Of a stretch of 64,000 nt of DNA, positions 26,292 through 34,431 are shown in pieces. The position numbers and the translations under genes were made by a program. Below the pieces are notes generated by a model. It was not told the DNA's origin, did not search any database, and saw nothing but the letters and a program-made list of their open reading frames with translations. The stretch comes from Planctomycetia bacterium (GTDB taxonomy: Bacteria; Planctomycetota; Planctomycetia; Pirellulales; PNKZ01), in the NCBI GenBank assembly GCA_021413845.1, contig JAIOPP010000133.1:1-64000 (forward strand), written 5' to 3'. The first letter of the stretch is position 1; every line of letters begins with the position of its first letter.

Positions 26292-27125
26292 ATGTCGACC
26301 GAGACCGAGACGCCGATCGAAGTGTTGAACCCTACTCTGCCGCGCGGAGGGTATCAGGTTGCGCTGTTCGATTTCGACGGCACCCTTTCCCTCGTCCGCC
26401 GCAACTGGCAAGCGGTGATGATCCCGATGATGGTCGACGAGCTCGCCTCGACCGGTACAGCGGAATCGCGCGAAGCGCTCGGCGAGATCGTCGAAGAGTT
26501 CGTGATGCGGCTCAACGGCAAGCAGACCATCTATCAGATGATGCAACTCGCCGACGAAGTGACCAAGCGCGGAGGGAAGCCGGCCGAACCGTTGGTCTAT
26601 AAGCATCGTTATCTTGATCTGCTTTGGGTGCAGATCGAAGAACGCGTCGTCGGCTTGAAGTCGGGCACGATTCCGACCGACGACCTGACGGTGCCCGGCA
26701 GCCGCGAGTTGCTGCAAACTTTGACCGATCGCGGGATCACGCCGATCCTCGCCTCGGGCACCGACCTGCAATACGTTCGCGACGAAGTGCAAGCCTTAAA
26801 GCTCGATCACTTCTTCGGCGAACGGATCTACGGCGCGCTGGACGACTACAAAAAATTCTCGAAGGCGATGGTCATTGAGAAGATCGTCGCCGATTTGAAA
26901 GCATCCGGGGTCGACCCTCGCGCGTTGGTCGCATTCGGCGATGGTTATGTGGAGATCGAAGAGACGAAGAAAGCCGGCGGCACGGCGATCGGCGTCGCCA
27001 GCGAAGAGGAGACGCGCCAAGGCGTAAACCTGTGGAAGCGCAACCGGCTCGTCGGAGTGGGGGCCGACATCATCGTCGGCGACTACCGACGCCTCGGCGA
27101 ACTGCTCGGTTTACTCGGGATTTAG
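26292..27125 (+). CDS. HAD family hydrolase
   Basis: This 277-residue protein starts at an ATG at 26292. The HAD motifs are clear: ALFDFDGTLS (nucleophile Asp and acid Asp), ILASGTDLQYV (motif II Thr/Ser region), a Lys in the DDYKKFSK segment (motif III) and LVAFGDGYVEIEE (motif IV). The cap domain lies between about residues 40 and 130. It is likely a phosphatase for a sugar phosphate or similar small molecule in the cytoplasm. It is downstream of xylose isomerase, separated by the hairpin repeat, so a role in sugar handling is suggested but not proven. Confidence 0.88.
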   Translation: MSTETETPIEVLNPTLPRGGYQVALFDFDGTLSLVRRNWQAVMIPMMVDELASTGTAESREALGEIVEEFVMRLNGKQTIYQMMQLADEVTKRGGKPAEPLVYKHRYLDLLWVQIEERVVGLKSGTIPTDDLTVPGSRELLQTLTDRGITPILASGTDLQYVRDEVQALKLDHFFGERIYGALDDYKKFSKAMVIEKIVADLKASGVDPRALVAFGDGYVEIEETKKAGGTAIGVASEEETRQGVNLWKRNRLVGVGADIIVGDYRRLGELLGLLGI

Positions 27126-27275
27126 CCGGCCGATTCCGCTAGCGGCGGGGGCCGGCGACTCTCCCCGGCTCGGTTTCGGCAATCGAAAATTCGGCGCGTT
27201 GACGATCGACCGGAGCCGACGTAGGATCAGCGCAGAAGGATCCCTATTCAACCAAAGGAAAGGGGGGAAGGTCCG

Positions 27276-27599
27276 ATGCCTTTATTTGAGATCGAGACCG
27301 AGTCGCACATTATCATCACTTGGGCAGCCGATCAGGATGCCGCTGCGGCGACCGTGCACGATTGCTATCCCACGGAAAAACCGCTTCGCATTACGAAGCG
27401 CCCGCGCGACACGTGGGTCATTTCCAAAGGAGCTTTGGGAATCGCAAGCACGAGCGATCTTTGCCACACGGCCCGCGATTGCTTGCACAAGGCCCACGGT
27501 GACAAGGTCCATGCCATTCGCCTCTACATGCACGAGACGGGAACCGATTTGGAACGCTCGCGCAAAGTGATCGAGTCGAATATGGTCATGGGTTGGTAA
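27276..27599 (+). CDS. Conserved small hypothetical protein
   Basis: This 107-residue acidic-to-neutral protein has a strong upstream site (AAAGGAAAGGGGG). It begins LFEIETESHIIITWA and contains two Cys (DCYPTEKP and DLCHTARDCL) and several His; no catalytic motif or signal peptide is visible. The pattern of alternating strands and helices suggests a small alpha/beta fold of the kind that senses or binds. I do not recognise the family. It converges with the large low-complexity gene, and a bidirectional terminator lies between them. Confidence 0.6.
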   Translation: MPLFEIETESHIIITWAADQDAAAATVHDCYPTEKPLRITKRPRDTWVISKGALGIASTSDLCHTARDCLHKAHGDKVHAIRLYMHETGTDLERSRKVIESNMVMGW

Positions 27600-27629
27600 G
27601 GTCGACGCGGTAAACAATCGAGTTCGCAA

Positions 27630-27673
27630 AACGAAAAAGGGCGACCATCGCAAGATGGCCGCCCTCTTCGTTT
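27630..27673. terminator. Bidirectional intrinsic terminator
   Basis: The hairpin pairs AACGAA-AAGGGCG-CCATC with GATGG-CGCCCT-CTTCGTT around a GCAA tetraloop. A-rich and T-rich arms on both sides allow it to work for the small plus-strand gene and for the convergent minus-strand gene. Confidence 0.75.
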
Positions 27674-27722
27674 CCGTACGAGGTTCGAACCTAAGCGTTA
27701 CGAACCTAAGCGATCGGCGCGC

Positions 27723-29600
27723 TTAGCGGTTGAAAGCCAATCCTTGATCGGTTTCCGGCGTCCCGAGCAACTTGAACGTGAACCGCTTGTCGGAGTCGAC
27801 GCTCACATGCCCGAGCATCGCGCCGCCGTCTTTGCTCTGGAGCACGAGGAGATCGTTCTCGATGCCGTAAGTGCCTGTCAACGTTTGGTTCTTGTCCGCT
27901 TGCGCGAACTTCCACACGAACGTCTTATCCGGCGAAAGTTCGACGTCGAACTTCGAGCCGTCCGAGCGTTCCGCTTTCCAATCGCCGACGAGAGCCGCCG
28001 GATCGATTTGCTTCATAGCCGGAGCAGCCGAGGTCGTCGCATTCGGATTCTGCACGGCTGCGTCGGTCGTCGGAGCGACGACTTGTGCCGCTTGATCCGG
28101 CGTGCTGTTCAGTCGACTCAAGTCGGCGGCGACTTGATCTTGCGGCATCAAGTTCGACGCGATCTTAAACTGCGCGGCGGCATCGGCTGCGTGGCCGGCA
28201 GTCATATATTGATAGCCCAACAAGAACCGCGTTTCGGCTAACTTAGGATTTTCCTTCACCGCTGCCTCAAGAGCCCGGAGCTGCGTGGTGTAGGTATCGA
28301 CGCTCGGATAAAGACTGCTGAGGGTCGCCCAATCCCAGCCCGGTCCGACGGCAAGAACCGAATGGATCGTCGCGGCGGAGTTGCGGTAATCGCCGAGCGC
28401 GAACTGCGTCAGCGCACGGAACTCGTGCATCACCGCGTCGGTCGGTTGCAGCTTGATGCCCGCATCAACGGAAGCTAAAGCCGCGGAGTATTCGCCGTCT
28501 CTGAATTGCTGACGGGCCGTCTCGAAGTTTTGCGTAGCGATGTCGTTGGTGCTCGGCTGACCCGCTACGGCAACCGGTATCGGCTGAGCGTAGTTGTAGG
28601 CGAAGTTGCCGCCGGTGTTGCCGCTGTAGTAGGGATTGTTGTAGCCGAGGTAGCCGCTGCTGTAGCCCATGCTGCCGAGGCCCCAACCGCCGAGCCCCCA
28701 ACCGGCCGGATAGCCGAGGCTGCTCCCGTAGCCGCCGTAGCCACCTGCGCCGCCGAGGCCACCGAGCCCGGATGTGCCGCCACCTAATAGCGACGACAAG
28801 CCGAGTCCGAGGAGCGTGTTGCCGATGCTGCTGTTGCCGCCGAAGCCCCGATAGCCGACGCCGTATGCGGAACCATTGCCGAGATTACCGTAGCCGTTTA
28901 CGCCGTAAGGGCCGGCTTGATAACCGTTGTACCAAGAATAGCGCGAGTAGCTCGGGCGATAGTTAGGGTTGCCGTAGTTCACGGTCTGGTTGCCGAGGCG
29001 AAATTGGTTGTACGCCGGATCGTAGTGGCGAGCGTTGAAGTTTTGCCCGTTGTTGAAGTTGCCGTTGTTCGGGCTTGCGAACGTCCGCGGGCCGTTGTTG
29101 TTATTGAGGTTGTTGTTGAAGCGTGGATCGTTTCTGAAACGGGGGTCGTTCACGCGCGGGTCGTTTACCCGAGGATCGTTGCGGCCGTTGAAGGTATTGG
29201 CATTCGGGCCGGCGTTCCGGTTAAGCTGATTCGTGTTTGGGTTGTTGTTCCGAACGTTGTTGTTGGTCTGAATATTGTTCGGGTTGTTCGGATGGTTGTG
29301 CACGTGTTGCGGCCCGTTGTTCGCGCCGGTCGACAAGGTCGCACCTGCCCCGACTCCGGCAGCCCCGACACCCGCGTTGACGCCGGCTCCGGGATTGTTG
29401 TGATGCGGCGGGCCGTTGTGCTGCCCACCCCCCGGATTGCCACCGCCCGGGTTCCCAGCATTCTTCTGACCGCCATTCTGTTGACCACCTTTCTGACCTC
29501 CACCTCCGCCTCCTCCACGACCTCGCTGCGCAAAGGAAGGTGTGGCTATGCTCACCAGAGCGAGCGCGACGATTGCGATTTTTAAGACGGATGTTTTCAT
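27723..29600 (-). CDS. Exported Asn/Gly-rich protein with TPR-like domain
   Basis: This 625-residue protein has a signal peptide ending at SFAQ, followed by RGRGGGGGGG. Residues about 25-345 are low complexity: Gly- and Asn-rich runs, an NDPR repeat (NDPRVNDPRVNDPRFRNDPRF near 140) and a Gly/Tyr-rich stretch with LGGLGGAGGYGGYG. From about 350 to 480 there are TPR-like helices (FETARQQFRDGEYSAALAS, ALGDYRNSAATIHSV, TRFLLGYQYMTAGHAADAAAQF). The C-terminal about 90 residues form a beta-rich, lipocalin-like domain (ALVGDWKAERSDGSKF). It is likely a periplasmic or surface protein. Similar architectures occur widely in planctomycetes without a known function. Confidence 0.8.
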   Translation of the reverse strand: MKTSVLKIAIVALALVSIATPSFAQRGRGGGGGGGQKGGQQNGGQKNAGNPGGGNPGGGQHNGPPHHNNPGAGVNAGVGAAGVGAGATLSTGANNGPQHVHNHPNNPNNIQTNNNVRNNNPNTNQLNRNAGPNANTFNGRNDPRVNDPRVNDPRFRNDPRFNNNLNNNNGPRTFASPNNGNFNNGQNFNARHYDPAYNQFRLGNQTVNYGNPNYRPSYSRYSWYNGYQAGPYGVNGYGNLGNGSAYGVGYRGFGGNSSIGNTLLGLGLSSLLGGGTSGLGGLGGAGGYGGYGSSLGYPAGWGLGGWGLGSMGYSSGYLGYNNPYYSGNTGGNFAYNYAQPIPVAVAGQPSTNDIATQNFETARQQFRDGEYSAALASVDAGIKLQPTDAVMHEFRALTQFALGDYRNSAATIHSVLAVGPGWDWATLSSLYPSVDTYTTQLRALEAAVKENPKLAETRFLLGYQYMTAGHAADAAAQFKIASNLMPQDQVAADLSRLNSTPDQAAQVVAPTTDAAVQNPNATTSAAPAMKQIDPAALVGDWKAERSDGSKFDVELSPDKTFVWKFAQADKNQTLTGTYGIENDLLVLQSKDGGAMLGHVSVDSDKRFTFKLLGTPETDQGLAFNR

Positions 29601-29736
29601 GACGGATACTCTCGATACGGTTTCAAAAATGGAACTGGATATGAAAAGATCGCCGATACACTTTCGTCCGTTGCGAGACCGTTGTTACGCGATCACGCCC
29701 CGGACGAACGTGGCAGGACGACCTTGTTTCAGGCGT

Positions 29737-29910
29737 TTACTTTTTGCCTTGGACGACGTTCTTCACGGCATCGACCGCTTTCTCGGCGGCGTTCTTGACC
29801 TTGCCGGCAGCTTGGTCGATCTTCCCTTCGCGACGAAGTTTGTCGTCGTCGGCGAGCGCTCCGGCGGCTTCTTTCACGCGACCCTTGATTTCATCAGCTT
29901 TACCAGACAT
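29737..29910 (-). CDS. CsbD family small stress protein
   Basis: The 57-residue protein starts at the ATG at 29910 after TAGGAGC. It reads SGKADEIKGRVKEAAGAL at the start and continues with the Lys/Ala-rich repeats AAGKVKNAAEKAVDAVKNVV, the CsbD (PF05532) pattern. CsbD-like proteins are small, abundant, disordered or helical and are induced under general stress in several bacteria; their action is unknown. It is on the same strand as the Asn/Gly-rich gene, with a 136 bp gap, and probably has its own promoter. Confidence 0.9.
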   Translation of the reverse strand: MSGKADEIKGRVKEAAGALADDDKLRREGKIDQAAGKVKNAAEKAVDAVKNVVQGKK

Positions 29911-30258
29911 GGCTTGAGCTCCTATCGGAGAATGAGAATGAACAGCGAAGTGAACGGCGAATGATTTGTGCTGCCACGACTCTCGATAAAGCAATCCTCA
30001 GACCGAACCGCACAATTCCGAGCCCCCTTTGACGATCGTAAGGAAAACGCGGATCGAAACGCTCTCTTTCGGCACGCTAAGCCGTGACGAATCGCCGACA
30101 TCGGCCTGCGAGGCGCATCGTAACTTCGCATGCTGGTTCGAGATCGCGCAGGCTTATCCGATCGAAGCAGCGCAATGGAATCATCGCTGCTAGCAAGGTC
30201 GCAGTTGCGAATTGCCCCAAACTGCTGTCATCCGTTCAGCAACATCGTGTCGTCGATC
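29911..30258. other. Divergent intergenic region, csbD-like gene / secretin-like gene
   Basis: No convincing coding sequence is seen in this 348 bp. It should hold the promoter of the csbD-like gene on the minus strand. The plus-strand promoter at its right end is listed separately. Confidence 0.4.
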
Positions 30259-30287
30259 TTGCCGCGATTTGCGGGGCTTCCTATACT
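30259..30287 (+). promoter_or_regulatory. Candidate sigma-70 type promoter for secretin-like gene
   Basis: TTGCCG and TATACT are separated by exactly 17 bases; transcription would start near 30294. A ribosome site AGGGGAG precedes the ATG at 30322. A similar TTGCCG-17-TACTGT pair occurs at 33354-33382 before the TPR gene. Confidence 0.6.
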
Positions 30288-30321
30288 CCCGCGCCTCATA
30301 ATCCGTTAGGGGAGTCCAGAG

Positions 30322-31725
30322 ATGTTGCATCGAGCCCTCCGCACCAGTCGCTCCGCCGCGTTCATCGTTGCGCCGTTTCTTCTCGCGCTTCTCAGCGCAA
30401 CGACTCCTTCCGACGCACGTGCGCAATCCGGCGTGCCGATCACGGTGAACCCGAATCAACCGGCAACGGTCGCAACGCCGGCCGCCGCAGCGCCCGCCGC
30501 CACCAACGGCACGCCGACGAACTTCACCGGCCAATGGCGTTCGCCGAACGGCGAGCTTCGTCCGGCCGGCACGACCGTCCCCGCGAACAATCAGTTCCCG
30601 GTGAGCAACGTCGGCACGCGCATCAACAACGGTCTCACGCCGATCGGCGGCACGCCTCGCGCGCCGATCGCGAAAGTCACGAGCGGCAACGGCACGCTCC
30701 CGAACAAAGAAGGCCAAATCTGGCGCGAGTACGACATCAGCCCCTACACGGCCCGCGTCACTTCGACGAATCGCCCCGAGCAAGCCCTCGTCGATTGGGT
30801 CCTCCGCGAGACAGGCTACGAAGCGTGGCACTCGAATGTCGTCAGCATTCTCAGCGCCGATGCCCGCGTGTTGCGGGTCTACCACACGCCCGACGTTCAA
30901 GCCGTCGTCGCCGACGTGGTCGAACGCTTCTTAAACAGTCAGGGAGAATCGCAAGTCGTCAACGTGCGCGTCGTTTCGGTCAGCGGACCTAACTGGCGCA
31001 CACGCGCGCAAGCGGCCTTGCAACCCGTGCCGGTGCAAACGCAAGGGATCTCCGCTTGGTTGATCGCGCGCGAGAACGCCTCGCTGCTCGTCACCGAGCT
31101 GCGCAAGCGTTCCGACTTTCGCGAACATAGCGCGCCGCAGTTGTTCATCTCTAGCGGGCAATCGTCGGTCGTCAGCCTTACGCGTCCGCGACCTTACACG
31201 GCCGACATCGTGATGCGGCCGGATGCGTGGCCCGGCTACGAGGCCAAGGCCTCGCAATTCGACGAAGGGTTCTCGATCGAGATCAGCCCCCTGTCGTCGC
31301 TCGACGGTCGTTCGATCGACGCCGTCGTGAAGGTCAACATCGACCAACTCGAACGACTCCAAACGTTGCCGGTCGAAGTTCCCTCGGCGGTCGCCCCACG
31401 GCAACGGACCGAGATCGCCGTGCCGCAAGTCAGTCAGTTCCGCTTGCACGATCGCTTCCGCTGGCCGGCCGATCAAGTGCTGGTCGTGAGCCTCGGCGTC
31501 GTGCCGATTCCGTCGGCGACCGAGGCCTCCGCGGCGGGTGGTTTCCGGATGCCTGCCATGCTTTCCGGTGGTCCCGATCGTGGGGAGATGCTGCTGTTTA
31601 TCGATAGCCGCAGCCCGACGTCGACCGCTGCCGCGCCGACTCCGACCGTGCAAACTCCGTCGCTCACGCCGATCGTCGGCGGTTTGCCGAACATGCCGCT
31701 GACGCCGTCGCGTGCCCGCTACTAA
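30322..31725 (+). CDS. Exported protein with secretin-like core segment
   Basis: This 467-residue protein has a signal peptide ending at DARAQS and then a Pro/Ala/Thr-rich linker to about residue 130. The middle (about 135-370) shows the alternating pattern of secretin accessory and core domains: YDISPYTARV, a segment resembling an N1-type ring domain, QVVNVRVVSVSG, then LLVTELRKRSDFREHSAPQLFISSGQSSVVSL and an IEISPLSSLDGRSIDAVVKV stretch close to the secretin beta-domain. The lipid-spanning C-terminal barrel signature is not evident. It may be a periplasmic ring component or a stand-alone planctomycete protein. I recognise the pattern only by eye. Confidence 0.55.
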   Translation: MLHRALRTSRSAAFIVAPFLLALLSATTPSDARAQSGVPITVNPNQPATVATPAAAAPAATNGTPTNFTGQWRSPNGELRPAGTTVPANNQFPVSNVGTRINNGLTPIGGTPRAPIAKVTSGNGTLPNKEGQIWREYDISPYTARVTSTNRPEQALVDWVLRETGYEAWHSNVVSILSADARVLRVYHTPDVQAVVADVVERFLNSQGESQVVNVRVVSVSGPNWRTRAQAALQPVPVQTQGISAWLIARENASLLVTELRKRSDFREHSAPQLFISSGQSSVVSLTRPRPYTADIVMRPDAWPGYEAKASQFDEGFSIEISPLSSLDGRSIDAVVKVNIDQLERLQTLPVEVPSAVAPRQRTEIAVPQVSQFRLHDRFRWPADQVLVVSLGVVPIPSATEASAAGGFRMPAMLSGGPDRGEMLLFIDSRSPTSTAAAPTPTVQTPSLTPIVGGLPNMPLTPSRARY

Positions 31726-31800
31726 GCCGCCGTGCGTACGCTTATCGAAGGGGTGTCGAGCCCGATGCGGCGGTCCCTTCCGGTCGGTGGCGGGTCGGAA

Positions 31801-31806
31801 TACAAT
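31801..31806 (+). promoter_or_regulatory. Candidate -10 element upstream of ketosynthase-like gene
   Basis: TACAAT lies 17 bases after a weak -35 (TTCCGG at 31778-31783). If used, transcription starts near 31813 and must pass the terminator at 31833-31868 before reaching the gene at 31888. Confidence 0.35.
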
Positions 31807-31832
31807 AGTCTGACCGAATCGTCTCCCCTTCT

Positions 31833-31868
31833 CCCGACCTGATCGCCCGGCGATCGTGTCGGTTTTTT
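31833..31868 (+). terminator. Intrinsic terminator immediately upstream of ketosynthase-like gene
   Basis: A two-part stem (CCGAC/GTCGG outer, GATCG/CGATC inner, loop CCCGG) is followed directly by six T residues. It ends 20 bp before the start codon of the next gene, leaving no room for a promoter in between. It either ends the upstream secretin-like transcript or works as an attenuator. Confidence 0.75.
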
Positions 31869-31887
31869 CATCTCGCTTTGAGAATCC

Positions 31888-33225
31888 ATGAGTAGCCCTT
31901 CTCCGACGCGGCGTGTTGCGATTACCGGCCTTGGTTTGATCAGCCCGCTCGGCAATTCGCACCAAGCTCTCTGGGAAGGTTTGTCTTCCGGTCGGAGCGG
32001 CATCTCGCCGCTGGAAAACGGCCAAGGCGCGGCGCTCGCGGCTCCGTTCGCCGGCGTCTGCCGCGACTTCCATGGCGACATCGACGACTTCGGCAATGTC
32101 GAAGGAGACAAAAAGAAAGCCATTCGCAAAGGCCTCAAGGTGATGTGCCGCGAATGTCAGATGGGGGTCGCTGCGGCCGAACGCGCCTTGCAAGATGCCT
32201 CGCTGTCGCTCACCGGCCGCGATCCCGAACGCTGCGGCGTCGTCTTCGGCACCGACTACATGCTGAGCGAGCCCGAAGAGTTCGGCTCCGGCATCCTGGC
32301 CTGCACGGATGAGGAACGGAAGTTCCAATTCGAGAAATGGGCGCAGCAGGGGATGACGAAAATGACCCCGCTCTGGCTGCTCAAGTACCTGCCGAACATG
32401 CCGGCCAGCCATATCGCCATCTACAACGACTTGCGCGGCCCGAACAACTCTCTCACGCTGCGCGAAGCCGCGGGCAACCTCGCGGTCGGCGAAGCGCTGC
32501 GCGTCATCCAGCGCGGCCATGCCGACGTAATGGTCGCCGGAGCGACCGGCACGCGCATTCACACGATGAAGGCGGTCCATGCCTCGTTGCAAGAAGAGCT
32601 CGCTCCCGGCACCGGCCCGCATGGTGTGATCGAGCCCGCCAAGGCCTGCCGCCCGTTCGACGCCGATCGCACAGGTGCGGTGCTGGCCGAAGGCTCGGGT
32701 GTCGTCATCTTGGAAGAACTCGAACACGCGCGGGCCCGCGGAGCCACGATCTACGCCGAGCTCTCGGGTGCCGGCTCGTCGACCGCGGCCGATAAGAACC
32801 GCGTAGCGCTGCGCGACCTCGCGCTCGCCAATGCCATTCGCGCCACCCTCCGCGATGCGGGTGCGACCCCCTTCGCCGTCGGGCATATTCAAGCGCACGG
32901 CCTAGGCACGCACGGCAGCGACGAAGCTGAAGCGCGGGCCATTCGCGATGTCTTCTCCGGCGCGGGAGTCAACGTACCGGTTACCGCCGCGAAGAGTTAC
33001 TTCGGCAACCTCGGTGCCGGCAGCGGCATGGTGGAGCTCATCGCCGGCGTGCTGTCGCTCTACCACGATCTGCTTTTCCCGACGCTCAACTACGACAAGC
33101 CCGACGCGAATTGCGAGCTCAATATCGTGCGCGAAGCGAAGTCGCCGGGCAACTCGTTCTTAAACCTGAGCGTTACTCCGCAAGGGCAGGCTTCGTCGGT
33201 GTTCGTGAAGCGGTACGTCGCCTAA
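31888..33225 (+). CDS. Beta-ketoacyl synthase-like protein with altered active site
   Basis: This 445-residue protein has the full thiolase-type fold of FabF (RRVAITGLGLISPLGNS at the start, GDADVMVAG-like segment, FDADRTGAVLAEGSGVVILE). The nucleophile position of FabF (STACTSG) reads TLREAAG here, putting Glu193 where Cys should be. The first His is kept (HIQAHG, His337), Lys369 is kept (AAKSYFGN), but the second His is Asn374. It therefore cannot form an acyl-enzyme in the normal way. It may be a chain-length-factor-like partner or a decarboxylase similar in principle to Gln-containing KSQ domains. No acyl carrier protein or second ketosynthase is next to it. Confidence 0.85.
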   Translation: MSSPSPTRRVAITGLGLISPLGNSHQALWEGLSSGRSGISPLENGQGAALAAPFAGVCRDFHGDIDDFGNVEGDKKKAIRKGLKVMCRECQMGVAAAERALQDASLSLTGRDPERCGVVFGTDYMLSEPEEFGSGILACTDEERKFQFEKWAQQGMTKMTPLWLLKYLPNMPASHIAIYNDLRGPNNSLTLREAAGNLAVGEALRVIQRGHADVMVAGATGTRIHTMKAVHASLQEELAPGTGPHGVIEPAKACRPFDADRTGAVLAEGSGVVILEELEHARARGATIYAELSGAGSSTAADKNRVALRDLALANAIRATLRDAGATPFAVGHIQAHGLGTHGSDEAEARAIRDVFSGAGVNVPVTAAKSYFGNLGAGSGMVELIAGVLSLYHDLLFPTLNYDKPDANCELNIVREAKSPGNSFLNLSVTPQGQASSVFVKRYVA

Positions 33226-33389
33226 GCCGGGCCGCAATCGCAAGCCGGCGACATCCCCTTACGAAATTCTCACGCAATCGCCGGGATTTCCACAGCCCGC
33301 ACGGCTCCCGCGCGCTAAAGCGAATCGATTGCGATTTCGGCCCAGCTTGAGACTTGCCGCTCCTGCGGTCGGCCGCTACTGTTGAAGGT

Positions 33390-34328
33390 ATGAAGCCCAA
33401 AGAGCCCGAACTCGATCGATTCGGTTTTCCCATTCCGCCGGGGTTCGACGAAGCCGGGCCGAGAGATCCGAACGCCCCCCCGCCGAACACGGGACGTCGG
33501 ATTCGTTTCGTGCTACGCATGGCGGTCGTCGCCGCGCTGCTGGCGCTCATTTGGAACCATTACGATCTCGGCCGCGTGATTCGCGACGGCTTCGGGCGGC
33601 ATCTCGGAGAAGAAGCCCTCAAGCTCTACTTCAACAACGATCTCAGCGGCGCACTGGCGACGGCCGATCGTGCGGTTGCGTGGAGCCCGGAAAACGCCGA
33701 GCTACTGTTGATCCGCGGGGAGTTGAAGCGGCTCACCAAAGACTATCGCGGCAGCCTCGCCGACGCCGAACAAGCGGCTATCTTGAATCCTTCCGACCCG
33801 AACGCACAAAGCCTGCGTCGGCAGATGTACTTTTATCTGCACGAACACCACAAGGCCGCGGCAGCGGCGACGGAATCGCTCGCCAAAGGTTTCGGCGAGC
33901 GCGCGATTCTGCTGAACGATCGAGCCTACGCCCGCGCACTCGGCGACTTCGAGCTCGATGAAGCCCTCGTCGACATCGACGAAGCCCTGCGCTTGAGCAC
34001 CAACGACAACTCGTCGCTGATCGATACGCGCGGCTACGTGCTCTTTCGGCAGAAAAAGTATCCCGCCGCGATCGACGATCTGAACCGCGCGATCGGGCTC
34101 ACCGAGAAGATTCACAAGGAACTCGAAGCGGCGATCGCGGGGCGCGTGTTGCGCGGGAAACTCTCCAAAGACTACGGCGCTCAGATCAAGAGCATCGAGC
34201 AAAACCTCGCGGTCATGTATCACCATCGGGGCGAAGTGTACGAGAAGCAAGGGAAAGCCGACGAAGCCAAGCGAGACTTCGCCACCGCCGACCAATTCGG
34301 CTTCAATCCCGAAGAAGGAGTTTATTAG
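33390..34328 (+). CDS. Membrane-anchored TPR protein
   Basis: The 312-residue protein starts at an ATG at 33390. A Pro-rich N-terminus (PIPPGFDEAGPRDPNAPPPN) precedes one membrane span (FVLRMAVVAALLALIWNHY, about residues 42-60). The rest is TPR repeats: ALKLYFNNDLSGALATADRAVAWSP, ELLLIRGELKRLTKDYRGSLADAEQAAILNP, and later RGYVLFRQKKYPAAIDDLNRAIGL and YHHRGEVYEKQGKADEAKRDFATADQ. It is probably anchored in the inner membrane with the repeats as a protein-binding scaffold. A candidate promoter ends just before the start codon. The partner is unknown. Confidence 0.82.
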   Translation: MKPKEPELDRFGFPIPPGFDEAGPRDPNAPPPNTGRRIRFVLRMAVVAALLALIWNHYDLGRVIRDGFGRHLGEEALKLYFNNDLSGALATADRAVAWSPENAELLLIRGELKRLTKDYRGSLADAEQAAILNPSDPNAQSLRRQMYFYLHEHHKAAAAATESLAKGFGERAILLNDRAYARALGDFELDEALVDIDEALRLSTNDNSSLIDTRGYVLFRQKKYPAAIDDLNRAIGLTEKIHKELEAAIAGRVLRGKLSKDYGAQIKSIEQNLAVMYHHRGEVYEKQGKADEAKRDFATADQFGFNPEEGVY

Positions 34329-34431
34329 TCGGCGACACGGGCTTCTTCCGTCGTCGAGCTGCCGGCATCGACTTCTGCCGGCACAGACTGCTCTTGTTCG
34401 CTGCGCGTGATTTTCCGTAAGATCGCCGGCG

